From NCBI GenBank assembly GCA_944320355.1, contig CALUHC010000022.1, positions 87,114 to 151,113 of the forward strand: a DNA stretch of 64,000 bases, written 5' to 3'. The notes under the pieces were generated by a model. That model made no database searches. It was given only the letters and a program-made list of their open reading frames with translations, and was not told where the DNA came from. Below are positions 36,240 through 46,241 of the stretch, in pieces. Source of the stretch: an uncultured Prevotella sp. (GTDB lineage Bacteria; Bacteroidota; Bacteroidia; Bacteroidales; Bacteroidaceae). Within the stretch, counting starts at the first letter, position 1, and each line of letters opens with the position of its first letter. A program made the position numbers and the translations under genes.

Positions 36240-36497
36240 CCCTCTCCCCAGCCCTCTCCCAAAGGGTGAGGGAGCAGTTAGCACGATGCCCTTTGGCTTT
36301 CGCAGCCTTTGTTTTACCTTTTTACCCTTTTACTTTTTTACTTTTATGGGCGGCGAGGAAGTAGTTTGCCTGTGGGGCGAGCTTAAGAATGAATAGCCAT
36401 AACGACTTGAATGACAATAAAATAAGATGTCTCAGAATGACTTCGGGGGCAAGCGGTAACTGCTCCCTCGCCCTTTGGGAGAGGGTCGGGGAGAGGG
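36240..36497. repeat. 258-bp element with 41-bp inverted ends
   Basis: Left arm 36240-36280 and right arm 36457-36497 are inverted repeats of 41 bp with about two mismatches (arm start CCCTCTCCCCAGCCCTCTCC). The 176 bp between has no gene. A related CCCTCTCTC...CAAAGGG stretch occurs inside the family C copy at 42731-43024, so this may be a further repeat family. Confidence 0.7.
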
Positions 36498-36545
36498 CTT
36501 GCTGAGAGGGACGAGCATTTTGATGTGTTCTCAGTGGAGGGCTTA

Positions 36546-36718
36546 GAAGCTGTTTTGATTTTATCATATATGCCTTTTACCCCTGCCGTCTTGAGTGCAT
36601 TTTGGGTCATATTCGCCCGTTTGCTTCGTCACATAGCCCGCTATGCTTCCCAGCAAACGGACAAAAATGCCTCAAAAATCCAACACAATCCGGCAGTTGA
36701 TAAAATCAAAACAGCTTC
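36546..36718. repeat. Repeat family B, copy 2 (173 bp)
   Basis: Ends GAAGCTGTTTTGATTTTATC and the exact complement at the right. Direct repeat TTA flanks it on both sides (36543-36545, 36719-36721). Compared with the other copies the internal core is inverted (CACATAGCCCGCTATG). Confidence 0.85.
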
Positions 36719-36794
36719 TTAAAATTAACACTTCATTTTCCGACGAAATAGAAAACAAAAAGCGTGGTTTTGCGAAATATCCGCTCAAAAAAGC

Positions 36795-36905
36795 CGCCGC
36801 GCAATGCAATATGTGCCGTTTCGGTGTGCGAAACGGCACATATTGCATTGCGAAAAGGCCTGTTTCGCAAGCCGAAACGGCAGGTTTGGCAGGCCGTTTT
36901 TGGTC
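36795..36905. repeat. Repeat family D core, copy 5
   Basis: Half-sites TGTGCCGTTTCGGTGTGCG, GCGAAACGGCACATATTGC and CAAGCCGAAACGGCAGG in alternating orientation. Lies between the HD gene and the LptD-like gene. Confidence 0.6.
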
Positions 36906-37291
36906 AAAAAACACTGTTTCTTGCCGATTTTTGGCAAATATCATGGCATCCGTTGTTGCACACTTATGCCATTTTCTCCATAACATCCCTGATGCTCAGC
37001 CGCTTGCGATTGCACGCCCGTTTTCGCGTTATTTGCCGCCGAGGTGCGGTCCGTCAGCGAGAACCGATTCTCCGAGAGCTTTTTCCCGTGACAATTAATA
37101 TTATTAACACTTGTTGACACGCGGCGGCGGCACGCCTCCGAGTGTTTTTGCGGTCAACCGCCGTTGCGGGCCTGCGGTGCTGGGCAAAGCGGGCGGCAAA
37201 ATGGTTGGAGTGGACAAATAAAGCAAGCTCTTAAAGTTAAATATCTGAAAGGCTACGTGATATTCGCCATTTTATAGCTAATTTTGCACCC
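36906..37291. other. Upstream region of the LptD-like gene
   Basis: No gene seen. The sequence carries short repeats (CACTTGTTGAC) and presumably the promoter of the LptD-like gene, but no clear TAnnTTTG box could be placed. Confidence 0.3.
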
Positions 37292-40216
37292 GTGAGAAAA
37301 AATACATTGATATTTTTGATGCTTTTCGCCTTCATCTTCGTGATGGCGGGTGTGCCTTTTGCGCCTTTCGCCGGAAGGGCGGGGGGCGGCGCGCCTGCCG
37401 ATTCGGGCAAGCGTGGGGGCGACTCACTGGTGCTGAAGCCCATTGAGGCCGTGCCGCTGGTCGACATGACTGCCTTGTCGGGAGAGCTGGGCATTGAGGC
37501 CGCCATGCCTCTGGCGATGGGGGAGGATGCGGCTTCGGCCGGCCCGGACACCACAAAGATGGACTCGCTGCAACTGGCCATATACCACCACAACAAGGCT
37601 ATTGACGACTCGCTGGCCCTGGACAGCATGAACCGCCAGAAGAAAAACGGCATCGACGCGCCTGTGGTCTACTCGGCCGAGGACTCGCTCATATACGAAG
37701 GCTCCACCGGCCTGGCCTACCTCTTCGGCGACTCTCACGTGAAGTACGAGAACATGGACCTGACGAGCGACAAGGTTTCCATGTCGATGGACAGCAGTCT
37801 CGTCCACGCCACCGGCTCGCAGGACTCTACCGGCAGGATGTACGGCACGCCCGTGTTCGTGATGGGCAGCGACACATACGAGAGCGACACCATGTCGTTC
37901 AATTTCAAGACCAAGAAAGGACTGATAAGCGAGGTGTACACAGCCCAGCAGGACGGCTACCTGACGAGCGAGCTGTCAAAGCGCACCGCCACCGGCGAGC
38001 TGTACCTGCAGCACGGCCGGTACACCACCTGCGACCAGCCGCACCCCGACTTCTACGTGGCGCTGTCGCGGGCAAAGGTGAGGCCGGGCAAGGAGGTCAT
38101 CTTCGGCCCGGCATATCTTGTGGTGGCCGACGTGCCGCTGCCCCTGGCCATACCCTACGGCTTCTTCCCGTTCACAAAGAGCTACTCCAGCGGATTCATC
38201 ATGCCGACCTACGGCGACGAGACCTCGCGAGGCTTCTACCTGCGCGACGGCGGCTATTACTTTGCCATCAGCGACAAGATGGACCTCAAGCTGCTCGGAG
38301 AGATCTACACCAAGGGGTCGTGGGGACTGTCGGCCGCGTCGAACTACCGCAAGCGCTACCGCTTCAGCGGCAGCTTCTATGCCAGCTACCAGAACACCGT
38401 GGAGGGCGAGAAGAATATGCCCGACTATTCGAAGCAGACCAGCTTCAAGATACAGTGGAGCCACCGCCAGGACGCAAAGGCCAACCCATACCGCACGCTC
38501 TCGGCCAGTGTCAACTTTGCCACGAGCAGCTACGAGCGCAACAACCTGACCAGCATGTACAACCCGCAGAGCTACACGCAGAGCACGCGAACGTCGTCTG
38601 TCAGCATGACCAACACCTTCTCCAACATTGGCCTGACCATCAGCACCACCATGAACCTAAACCAGCGGATGCAGGACTCCACAATATCGATGACCCTGCC
38701 CGACGTGAACATATCGCTGAGCCGCCTCTACCCGTTCAAGCGGAAGAAGATGGCAGGCAAGGAGCGCTGGTATGAGAAAATCTCGCTGAGCTACACCGGA
38801 CAGCTGAGCAACTCCATAACGACCAAGGAAAACCAGTTGCTGCACTCCAGCCTGACGCGCGACTGGCGCAACGGTATGCAGCACAGCATACCCATCAGCG
38901 CCAACTTCACGCTCTTCGACTACCTGAACATCAACCCGCAGTTCACCTTCACCGACCGTATGTACACCAACAAGGTGATGCGCTCGTGGGACGAGGAGCA
39001 CCAGCGCGAGGTCACCGACACCGTCGACGGCTTCTACAACATATACAACTGGCGGCTCAGCGTGTCGGCCTCGACCAAGCTCTACGGAATGTACGTGCCG
39101 TGGAAGAAGCTCTTCGGCGACAAGATTGTTGCCATACGCCACGTGTTCACCCCGCAGGTGTCGTTCAACTACGCGCCCGACTTCAGCGCCGAGCGCTACG
39201 GTTACTATGAGACGTATCAGCGCACCGATGCCGACGGCAATGTGTCGCTCGTCACATATTCGCCATATTCCAACGGCATCTTCGGCGTGCCAGGCACAGG
39301 CAAGACGGGAAGCGTGTCTTTCGACGTCTCAAACAACATAGAGATGAAGGTGCGCTCCGACGACGACTCCACTGGCACAAAGAAGATAAGCATCATCGAC
39401 GAGCTGGGAGCCAGCTTGTCGTACAACTTCGCCACGGACATAAGGCCGTGGAGCGACCTCAGCACGCGCCTGCGACTCAAGCTGACCAAGAACTACACCT
39501 TCAACATGAACGCCACCTTCGCCACCTACGCATACGTGCTCGACGAGAACGGCAACCCGCGCGTCAGCGACCGCGTCACGCGGTGGAGCCAGGGCAAGTT
39601 CGGTCGCTTCCAGGGAATGTCGCAGAACATATCGTACACCCTCGACAACAAGAAGGTGGTGAACTTCATAAAGTGGCTCAAGGGCGAGAAAGTGAAAAAG
39701 GACGACGAGGAGGATAAGCCCGAGGAGGAGGAAGACTACTACGACCCCGACACCAACGAGGACAAGACCCTGCAGGAGGGGCAGCGCGGCGCGCGCAAGG
39801 AAGACGCAGGCAAGGCCGAGACCGACGAGGACGGATACATGAAGTTCAGCCTGCCGTGGTCGCTCAGCTTCGGCTACGGCATATCCATGCGCGAGGATGT
39901 GGGCGGAAACTTCAACTATGACAAGATGCGCTATCCATACGCCTTCACCCAGACGCTCAACTTCAGTGGGAACATACGCATCAGCGACGGCTGGAACATC
40001 AGCTTCTCGTCGGGATACGACTTCGAGAACAAGGCAATCTCCATGACCACAGCCTCGCTCAGCCGCGACCTCCACTGCTTCAATATGTCGTGCTCGGTGG
40101 TGCTCGCGCCCTATACAAGCTATAACTTCTCTTTCCGCTGCAACGCGGCCACGCTCACCGACGTGCTCAAGTATGACAAGCGCAGCAGCTACAGCAACGC
40201 CGTGCAGTGGTATTGA
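37292..40216 (+). CDS. lptD: LPS-assembly protein LptD-like (OstA barrel)
   Basis: Outer membrane translocon that inserts lipopolysaccharide in the outer leaflet; 974 residues from a GTG start at 37292. The N-terminal hydrophobic stretch (LIFLMLFAFIFVMAGVPF) is a signal peptide. An Ala/Gly-rich linker follows, then an OstA-like beta-jellyroll (DSLIYEGSTGLAYLFGDSHV through SELSKRTATGELYLQHGRYT, about 130-270) and the barrel, where IFGPAYLVVADVPLPLAIPYGFFPFTKS is recognisable in parts. A highly acidic Asp/Glu/Lys loop near residues 800-850 is unusual. The barrel ends with NAVQWY. The following antiporter gene begins 42 bp downstream. Confidence 0.85.
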   Translation: MRKNTLIFLMLFAFIFVMAGVPFAPFAGRAGGGAPADSGKRGGDSLVLKPIEAVPLVDMTALSGELGIEAAMPLAMGEDAASAGPDTTKMDSLQLAIYHHNKAIDDSLALDSMNRQKKNGIDAPVVYSAEDSLIYEGSTGLAYLFGDSHVKYENMDLTSDKVSMSMDSSLVHATGSQDSTGRMYGTPVFVMGSDTYESDTMSFNFKTKKGLISEVYTAQQDGYLTSELSKRTATGELYLQHGRYTTCDQPHPDFYVALSRAKVRPGKEVIFGPAYLVVADVPLPLAIPYGFFPFTKSYSSGFIMPTYGDETSRGFYLRDGGYYFAISDKMDLKLLGEIYTKGSWGLSAASNYRKRYRFSGSFYASYQNTVEGEKNMPDYSKQTSFKIQWSHRQDAKANPYRTLSASVNFATSSYERNNLTSMYNPQSYTQSTRTSSVSMTNTFSNIGLTISTTMNLNQRMQDSTISMTLPDVNISLSRLYPFKRKKMAGKERWYEKISLSYTGQLSNSITTKENQLLHSSLTRDWRNGMQHSIPISANFTLFDYLNINPQFTFTDRMYTNKVMRSWDEEHQREVTDTVDGFYNIYNWRLSVSASTKLYGMYVPWKKLFGDKIVAIRHVFTPQVSFNYAPDFSAERYGYYETYQRTDADGNVSLVTYSPYSNGIFGVPGTGKTGSVSFDVSNNIEMKVRSDDDSTGTKKISIIDELGASLSYNFATDIRPWSDLSTRLRLKLTKNYTFNMNATFATYAYVLDENGNPRVSDRVTRWSQGKFGRFQGMSQNISYTLDNKKVVNFIKWLKGEKVKKDDEEDKPEEEEDYYDPDTNEDKTLQEGQRGARKEDAGKAETDEDGYMKFSLPWSLSFGYGISMREDVGGNFNYDKMRYPYAFTQTLNFSGNIRISDGWNISFSSGYDFENKAISMTTASLSRDLHCFNMSCSVVLAPYTSYNFSFRCNAATLTDVLKYDKRSSYSNAVQWY

Positions 40217-40258
40217 CATTGCACGGCCAGCTGCGGAAAGGACTAAATATCTTGGCAG

Positions 40259-42550
40259 ATGTCTGAGTTACCCGCACTCATTCAGGACCTCGCGCTCATA
40301 CTTATCGTGGCGGGCGCGGTCACGTTGGTTTTCAAGTGGCTCAAGCAACCGTTGGTGCTGGGCTACATCATGGCCGGATTCATGGTGAGTCCGCAGTTCC
40401 CTTACACTGTGTCTGTCATAGACATAGCCAACGTCAAGGCGTGGGCCGACATAGGGGTCGTGTTCCTGCTCTTCTCGCTTGGCCTCGATTTCTCCTTCAA
40501 GAAGATTCTCAAGATGGGCTTCGCGCCGGTAATAGCGGCCTGCACCATCATATTCTGCATGATGGCCTCGGGCATCTTCGTGGGCAAGGCGTTCGGCTGG
40601 AGCCACATGGACTGCGTGTTCCTCGGCGGAATGCTGGCCATGTCGTCCACCACAATTATATACAAGGCGTTCGACGACATGGGCCTTCGGCAGCAGCGTT
40701 TTGCCGGGTTGGTGATGAGCGTGCTCATACTTGAGGATGTGCTCGCCATCGTCATGATGGTCATGCTGTCGGCCATAGCCCACGGCAGCAACCCCGACGG
40801 CGGCCAGATGCTCGGCATCGTGGCCCGCATATTGTTCTTCCTCATACTATGGTTTGTGGTGGGCATCTTCCTCATACCCATGTTCCTGCGCCGCGCCCGC
40901 CGGCTCATCAACGACGAGACGCTGCTCGTGGTGTCGCTGGGGCTGTGCTTCCTCATGGCCGTGGTGTCCACCAAGGTGGGCTTCAGCAGCGCGTTTGGGG
41001 CATTCGTCATGGGTAGCATACTGGCCGAGACGGTGGAGGCCGAGAAGATAATAAAGGTGGTGGAGCCGGTCAAGAACCTTTTCGGAGCCATCTTTTTCGT
41101 TTCCGTTGGCATGCTGGTGGAGCCGCAGGTCATAGCCGACTACGCCGTCCCGATTGTTGTCTTGGTGCTCGCCATCCTTGTGGGGCAGGCCGTGTTCGGC
41201 TCTTTCGGCTACCTTCTTGGCGGGCAGACGCTCAAGACGGCCATGCGTTGCGGCTTCTCAATGGCGCAGATAGGCGAGTTCGCCTTCATCATAGCCTCGC
41301 TCGGCCTGTCGCTCGGGGTCATAGGCGATTTCCTTTACCCCGTGGTGGTGGCCGTGTCGGTGATAACCACCTTCCTCACCCCCTACATGATACGTTTCGC
41401 CACGCCATGTTACGCAGTGCTCGAACGCCGCTTGCCGCCGCGGGTGATAGCCGCTCTGAATGGCATCACGCTCAGCCGCCCCTCGTCAACGTCGTCCAGG
41501 AGCAACTGGAAGAGCCTGCTCATGCAGATGGGTGCCAACACAGTGGTCTACTCCATCCTCTCCGTGGCCGTCATCTTCATCATGTTCACGTTCTTCCTGC
41601 CTTTCGTCCGCCATCTTCTTGTGGGCTGGCACTGGACGGCGAACTTCATCTGCGGCCTGCTCACAGTGCTGGCCATATCGCCGTTCCTGCGCGCCATGGT
41701 GATGAAGAAGAACCACAGCGAGGAATTCAAGGCGCTGTGGGCAGAGAGCCGGCGCAACCACCTGCCGCTGCTTTTCACCGTGCTTGTGCGCGTGGTGGTG
41801 GCCTGCGCTTTCGTGTTTTATGTGTGCAACTACCTCAGTCGCCTCACCAATGCCATCATGCTGACCATCGCCTTGGCGTTGGTTGTGGTCATGATTCTGT
41901 CACGGAGGCTGAAGCGTGAGTCTATAAAGTTGGAGCGGCTGTTTGTGCAGAACCTCCGGTCGCGCGACATCGAGGCCCAGGTGCGCGGGCGCAAGCGGCC
42001 TCTGTATGAGGGACATCTGCTTGACCGCGACGTGCACATGGCCGACATCGACGTGCCGGCCGATTCGGCTTGGTCGGGCCACACGCTGCGGGAGCTGGAG
42101 TTGCGCACGCGATTCGGTGTCCACGTGAGCAGCATACTGCGGGCCAGGCGGCGCATAAACATACCCGACGGCAACTCCATCATATTCCCGGGCGACCGCC
42201 TGCAGGTGATAGGCAGCGACGGGCAGTTGGCGGCCATGGCGGCGGCCATGAGGACAGAGGTATATGCCGACGACCCGCAGATAGAGAAGCGGGAGACCAA
42301 GTTGCGCCATATCGTGGTGGGAAAGGGCAGCCCGCTTGAGGGCAAGATGCTGCGCGAGAGCGGCATACGCGATGTCTATGGCTGCCTTGTGGTGGGATTG
42401 GAGGAGGGAAAGGAGAACCTTTCGCAGCCCGATCCCAACCGGAAGTTCGTTGAGGGAGACATTGTTTGGGTTGTGGGAGAGGAGGAAGCCCTCGACAGGC
42501 TGATAAGCAGTGAGGTGAGGTCGTGCCAAAACGGAACTGCAAGGAGTTGA
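40259..42550 (+). CDS. CPA2-family cation:proton antiporter with two RCK-C/TrkA-C domains
   Basis: Monovalent cation/H+ or K+ efflux antiporter, 763 residues. The N-terminal half (about 1-390) has around twelve hydrophobic helices with the family motifs QPLVLGYIMAGFMVSPQF and VFLLFSLGLDFSF, LGGMLAMSSTTIIYKAF and GMLVEPQV. A second hydrophobic region (about 420-555) adds several helices. Two regulatory RCK-C domains follow, at about 595-675 (HMADIDVPADSAWSGHTL) and 690-760 (GKGSPLEGKMLRESGI). Ligand-gated K+ or Na+ transport is inferred; the ion is not determined. Confidence 0.88.
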   Translation: MSELPALIQDLALILIVAGAVTLVFKWLKQPLVLGYIMAGFMVSPQFPYTVSVIDIANVKAWADIGVVFLLFSLGLDFSFKKILKMGFAPVIAACTIIFCMMASGIFVGKAFGWSHMDCVFLGGMLAMSSTTIIYKAFDDMGLRQQRFAGLVMSVLILEDVLAIVMMVMLSAIAHGSNPDGGQMLGIVARILFFLILWFVVGIFLIPMFLRRARRLINDETLLVVSLGLCFLMAVVSTKVGFSSAFGAFVMGSILAETVEAEKIIKVVEPVKNLFGAIFFVSVGMLVEPQVIADYAVPIVVLVLAILVGQAVFGSFGYLLGGQTLKTAMRCGFSMAQIGEFAFIIASLGLSLGVIGDFLYPVVVAVSVITTFLTPYMIRFATPCYAVLERRLPPRVIAALNGITLSRPSSTSSRSNWKSLLMQMGANTVVYSILSVAVIFIMFTFFLPFVRHLLVGWHWTANFICGLLTVLAISPFLRAMVMKKNHSEEFKALWAESRRNHLPLLFTVLVRVVVACAFVFYVCNYLSRLTNAIMLTIALALVVVMILSRRLKRESIKLERLFVQNLRSRDIEAQVRGRKRPLYEGHLLDRDVHMADIDVPADSAWSGHTLRELELRTRFGVHVSSILRARRRINIPDGNSIIFPGDRLQVIGSDGQLAAMAAAMRTEVYADDPQIEKRETKLRHIVVGKGSPLEGKMLRESGIRDVYGCLVVGLEEGKENLSQPDPNRKFVEGDIVWVVGEEEALDRLISSEVRSCQNGTARS

Positions 42551-42580
42551 CAGAAGCAGGACGGCCAACCTATAATCACA

Positions 42581-42690
42581 ATTCGGTCATTAGGCCGTCG
42601 AATGATGGTTCTTTGGTCTGTGTTGCGCTTTCCAAGCGTTTCCTTCTTCTTGTCGGCATCTTGCCGGCTGCCAATCTGCGCGACAATATG
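42581..42690. repeat. Repeat family A, copy 3 (internally deleted)
   Basis: Starts with ATTCGGTCATTAGGCCG and has the internal block GGCATCTTGCCGGCTGCCAATC. The palindromic core and much of the middle seen in full copies are missing. No right end recognised. Confidence 0.6.
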
Positions 42691-42730
42691 ATGAAATCGT
42701 TGCTGGCTCTGACGGCTTATTGGGGATAAT

Positions 42731-43024
42731 GAATGTCCGCAAGTTGCCAAACTCGCCAGAAAGGCGTTCCGCTTGTGAGGGTGTATCAAAATGAATGTCT
42801 AATGTCCATAACCCTCTCTCTAGCCAACTCCCAAAGGGCGGGGGAGAGGTTTTGCAGACCTAAACACACATTTTGGTATACCTCACAGGGGTGGTTTGTC
42901 AAATAAGCTGATGTGCAATGCGTTTGGCCGGTGGTTGCGACATGGTTCCACAAACCATCCCCCGCCCCTCCTTTTGTATAAGGAGGGGAGACGTGCGCAT
43001 CAATTTGGCAAAATGCGGACATTC
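42731..43024. repeat. Repeat family C, copy 1 (294 bp)
   Basis: Ends GAATGTCCGCAAGTTGCCAA and, at the right, TTGGCAAAATGCGGACATTC. The interior holds CCCTCTCTC.../CAAAGGG segments, the GGGGTGGTTTGTCAAATAAG block shared with copy 2 and GCCCCTCCTTTTGTATAAGG. Confidence 0.7.
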
Positions 43025-43134
43025 GTATTTGGATAGAAGGGAACTGGCGGACAAACGCTTTGTCAATGATTTCCAAGCGTTTGTCCGCCAGTTCCCGATA
43101 AATCAGGGGCGAAAACTCTGCTCATGTTTGCCCG

Positions 43135-43319
43135 AATCGGTCATTAGAGACCCAAACGAATCCTTTCTATTGCCGTGCAGACTGGCGGCCGCCTTTGCCG
43201 ACGGCGTAGCGGGCTACGTCGAGACGAAGCGGCAGGCAAGATGCCGACAAGAGGAAGGAAGAGCTTGGTAAGCCGAACACAGACAAAGAATGTGCATCCG
43301 GCGGTCTGATGGCCGATTC
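43135..43319 (+). repeat. Repeat family A, copy 4 (full length)
   Basis: Ends AATCGGTCATTAGAG and CTGATGGCCGATT. Internal blocks are collinear with 20004-20194, including CGAATCCTTTCTATTG and the core CGTAGCGGGCTACGTCGAGA. It separates the family C copy from pepT. Confidence 0.8.
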
Positions 43320-43366
43320 TGGATTGACTCTATCTCAGTGCGTCTCCGCCCTTGCCTTGCCGTGTG

Positions 43367-44590
43367 TCAGTCGTTGTATTCGGCGGTCAGCTGGCAGATT
43401 CTGATGATAACGTCCATCGCTTTTTCCATGACCTGGATGCTCACGAACTCGTATGGTCCGTGGAAGTTCACCCCGCCGGCGAATATGTTGGGGCAGGGCA
43501 GGCCCTTGAAGCTGAGCTGCGCTCCGTCCGTGCCGCCGCGTATGGGCTGCACGCGCGGCGGGATGCCGCACTCCTGCATGGCTTTCAGCACGAGGTCTAT
43601 CACGTGCATGTTGGGGTCTATCTTCTCCTTCATGTTGTAATACTGGTCGTTCACGTCGGCTGTGCACGTCCCCTCGCCATACTTCTCGTTCATGCGGCGG
43701 GCGCAGTCGGCCATGAACGCCTTGCGCTCCTCAAAGCGTTTGCGGTCGTGGTCGCGTATGATGTACGACAGTGTGGCCTCCTCTATGTTGGCGTTGATGC
43801 CGGTCAGGTGGTAGAAGCCTTGGTAGCCCTCGGTTGCCTCGGGCGTCTCGTCGGCAGGAATCATGGCCGCAAACTCTGCCGCCAGCCTGTTTGCGTTCAC
43901 CATCTTGCCCTTGGCGTAGCCCGGGTGCACGCTCACTCCCTTTATCGTGACCTTGGCTCCGGCGGCGTTGAAGTTCTCGAACTCCAGCTCGCCTAGGTCT
44001 CCGCCGTCCATGGTGTAGGCCCATTCGCAGCCGAACTTCTCGACGTCGAAGTGGTGGGCGCCCATGCCTATCTCCTCGTCGGGGTTGAAGGCCACGCGTA
44101 TGTCGCCGTGCTTTATCTCCTTGTGGTCGCGCAGGTAGCACATGGCCTGCACTATCTCGGCTATGCCCGCCTTGTCGTCGGCGCCCAGCAGCGTGTGCCC
44201 GTCGGTCACAATGAGGTCTTCGCCCACGTGGTTGAGCAGCTCGGGAAACTTCTTCGGCGACGACACTATGCCCTCAGAGAGCACTATGTCGCCCCCGTCA
44301 TAGCCCTTCACAATGCGCGCGTTTATGTTGGCCCCGCTGCAGTCGGGGCTGGTGTCGTAGTGGCTTATGAAGCCTATGGTGGGCACTTTGCCCTTCATGT
44401 TCGACTTCAGCGTGGCGTATATGTAGCCCTTGTCGTCCATTTCCACGTCCTCAAGCCCCTCGTTCTCAAGCTCCTTCGCCAAGTATTCGGCAAAGGCAAG
44501 CTGTTTTTTGGTGCTCGGCACGCTTTGGCTGTCTTCGGCCGACTGCGTGTCAAACTTGGTGTAGTTTAAGAATCTTTCGGTTATGTCCAT
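43367..44590 (-). CDS. pepT: peptidase T (tripeptidase)
   Basis: M20-family zinc aminopeptidase that cleaves the N-terminal residue of tripeptides; 407 residues. Metal ligands and catalytic residues are visible: [12 protein letters not shown] (His78, Asp80), [27 protein letters not shown] (Glu pair), [15 protein letters not shown] and the C-terminal [10 protein letters not shown] His. The dimerisation domain (about 210-320) is present, so the gene is complete. Promoter box at 44869-44876, with a duplicated leader. Confidence 0.96.
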   Translation of the reverse strand: MDITERFLNYTKFDTQSAEDSQSVPSTKKQLAFAEYLAKELENEGLEDVEMDDKGYIYATLKSNMKGKVPTIGFISHYDTSPDCSGANINARIVKGYDGGDIVLSEGIVSSPKKFPELLNHVGEDLIVTDGHTLLGADDKAGIAEIVQAMCYLRDHKEIKHGDIRVAFNPDEEIGMGAHHFDVEKFGCEWAYTMDGGDLGELEFENFNAAGAKVTIKGVSVHPGYAKGKMVNANRLAAEFAAMIPADETPEATEGYQGFYHLTGINANIEEATLSYIIRDHDRKRFEERKAFMADCARRMNEKYGEGTCTADVNDQYYNMKEKIDPNMHVIDLVLKAMQECGIPPRVQPIRGGTDGAQLSFKGLPCPNIFAGGVNFHGPYEFVSIQVMEKAMDVIIRICQLTAEYND

Positions 44591-44740
44591 AATATATTAA
44601 TGTGTACGATGTGATGTCGGTTTCCGTTTGGCGGTCAGTTCCGGTGCGGTTTGTGGTGGGGCGGGGGATGGGGCCGCCCTGATTGTCGGCTTGCCCGGGC
44701 TTGTGTTCCGGTTTCTCTGTTTGCGTCCGTTTTGTTTAGA

Positions 44741-44876
44741 GCCGTTGCCAATGAGCGCAATGTGAGCTTGCCCGCATATTGCCGAATGCAGATAGGCTTA
44801 TGCAAAGCCGTTGCCAATGAGCGCAATGTGAGCTTGCTCACATATTGCCGAATGCAGATAGGCTTATGCAAAGTTA
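44741..44876 (-). promoter_or_regulatory. Promoter with tandem 66-bp duplicated leader (family E) of pepT
   Basis: On the - strand TTTG (44897-44900), 20 bp, TAACTTTG (44869-44876): a good promoter match. The 66 bp that follow (44807-44872) are repeated at 44741-44806 with a few differences. In the second copy the box is changed to CGGCTTTG, so only the upstream unit looks active. The unit resembles the leader at 19580-19635. Confidence 0.7.
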
Positions 44877-44927
44877 GTATAATTCTGCTATATGGCCAAA
44901 AAATATGCGCTGTTTTGGCTTATGTGA

Positions 44928-45077
44928 GAAGCTGTTTTGATTTTATCAACAGCCGGATTGAGTTGGATTTTCGAGGCATTTTTGTCCGTTTGCAGAGGAG
45001 CATAGCGTGCTATGTGACGAAACAAACGGGCGAATATGACCGAAAAGTCACTCTATACGGAGGGATAAAAACTTTAT
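44928..45077. repeat. Repeat family B, copy 3, interrupted by a family C element
   Basis: Starts GAAGCTGTTTTGATTTTATC and carries the core GCATAGCGTGCTATGTGACG. The right end is missing here; instead family C copy 2 begins at 45078, and beyond it (about 45290-45306) a stretch resembling the family B right end (AAACAAAACAGCCTCT) resumes. Confidence 0.6.
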
Positions 45078-45281
45078 GAGTGTCCGCAAGTTGCCAAACC
45101 GGTTTGAAAGAGCTTCCACTTGTCCCCTCCTTTTCCAAAGGAGGGGCAGGGGTGGTTTGTCAAATAAGTTGATATACAATGTGTTTAATCATTGGCTGTG
45201 ACATTGTTCCACACCCCCCCCGCCCCTCCTTCGGAAAAGGAGGGGACAATACCCTTAGAGGTTGGCAACTTGCGGACATTC
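45078..45281. repeat. Repeat family C, copy 2 (204 bp)
   Basis: Ends GAGTGTCCGCAAGTTGCCAA and TTGGCAACTTGCGGACATTC: near-perfect 20-bp terminal inverted repeats. Inside are paired CCCCTCCTTTTCC/GGAAAAGGAGGGG blocks. Confidence 0.8.
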
Positions 45282-45306
45282 ACTTGAAAAAAACAAAACA
45301 GCCTCT

Positions 45307-45391
45307 GAAACGATTTCATTCTATTGTCATGTGGATTGGCTGCCGTCCATGCGTTGTTTAACTTTTAACCTTTGGCATTTATCATTCTTGC
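45307..45391. repeat. Fragment resembling repeat family A
   Basis: GATTTCATTCTATTGTCATG and GGATTGGCTGCCGTCC align with the GAATCCTTTCTATTG...GGCGGCCGCC block of full family A copies; no ends were found. Confidence 0.4.
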
Positions 45392-45667
45392 GTACTTGCA
45401 AATATGCAATTAAAAACAGCCGCAGCCGTCTTGATTTTCCCTATGTGCCGTTTCGCATTCCGAAACGTGCCGTTTTGGCTTGCGAAACGACACATTTCAG
45501 GCTGCAAAACGAGCCGTTTTGGAATGCGAAACGGCTCGTCTTGCAAGTCGTTGTGTATCAGGTGCTTACCCAAGGTGTGCCCTTGCTGCGGCCTTTAACA
45601 TAAAAATGTTAACGCCGACAAGCGGCATCCGGCATCCACATGGCGTATGGGCTGTTTGCGGATATTC
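45392..45667 (-). repeat. Repeat family D, copy 6 (reverse, left end lost)
   Basis: Right end GGGCTGTTTGCGGATATTC (45649-45667). Contains the palindrome TTAACATAAAAATGTTAA (about 45596-45613) and the array at about 45445-45548 with GTGCCGTTTCGCATTCCG, GCGAAACGACAC and GCAAAACGAGCCGTTTTGG. Reverse orientation relative to copies 3 and 7. Confidence 0.7.
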
Positions 45668-45951
45668 GCTGATGAATACCCGCACATCCGGCAAGCCATT
45701 TTACTGAGCGTCCACATCCTTCCGCCCATGTAGAGGGCTTCCCTACACAATGCATGAATGGAACAGATAATAGGGAAGGTGTATCAAAAAGGAGTTAACG
45801 GAAGGTATCCGGAGTTAGACGACCTATCGGTCATCGGAAGTTAACGGACACGTGCTGCCAGAGCGCAGCGAGAAATAGCTTAGTAATCCGCAACAAAACA
45901 TTCGTCCGTTAACTTCGGATAACTTCGGGCGAAGGCCTAAACTCCAGTTAA
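45668..45951. other. Non-coding segment with inverted repeats
   Basis: A 12-bp perfect inverted repeat (AAGTTAACGGAC at about 45839 and its complement at about 45904) and recurring AGTTAACGG/CGTTAACTTC motifs. No gene seen. Confidence 0.4.
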
Positions 45952-46125
45952 GAAGCTGTTTTGATTTTATCAACTGCCGATTTGTGGTGGATTTTCGAGG
46001 TATATTTGTCCGTTTGCTGAGGAGCATAGCGGGCTATGTGACGAAGCAAATGGGCAAATATACCTCGAAAAGGCACTCAAAGCGGCAGGAACAAAAGATA
46101 TATTTGATAAAATCAAAACAGCTTC
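45952..46125. repeat. Repeat family B, copy 4 (174 bp)
   Basis: Ends GAAGCTGTTTTGATTTTATC and its complement. Core GCATAGCGGGCTATGTGACG. Flanks TAA and TAG are near-matching triplets, so the target duplication is imperfect here. It lies shortly before the polysaccharide locus promoter. Confidence 0.8.
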
Positions 46126-46241
46126 TAGCTTCATTTCGATACACCCTCCTTCCGCCTTTTTCTCGCCTTTGTGGAAAAACTTTCAATCCCTTGCCGACAA
46201 CAAATTGCGGGCAAAACAGCTGTCGTTTATCTTATTTTTGC

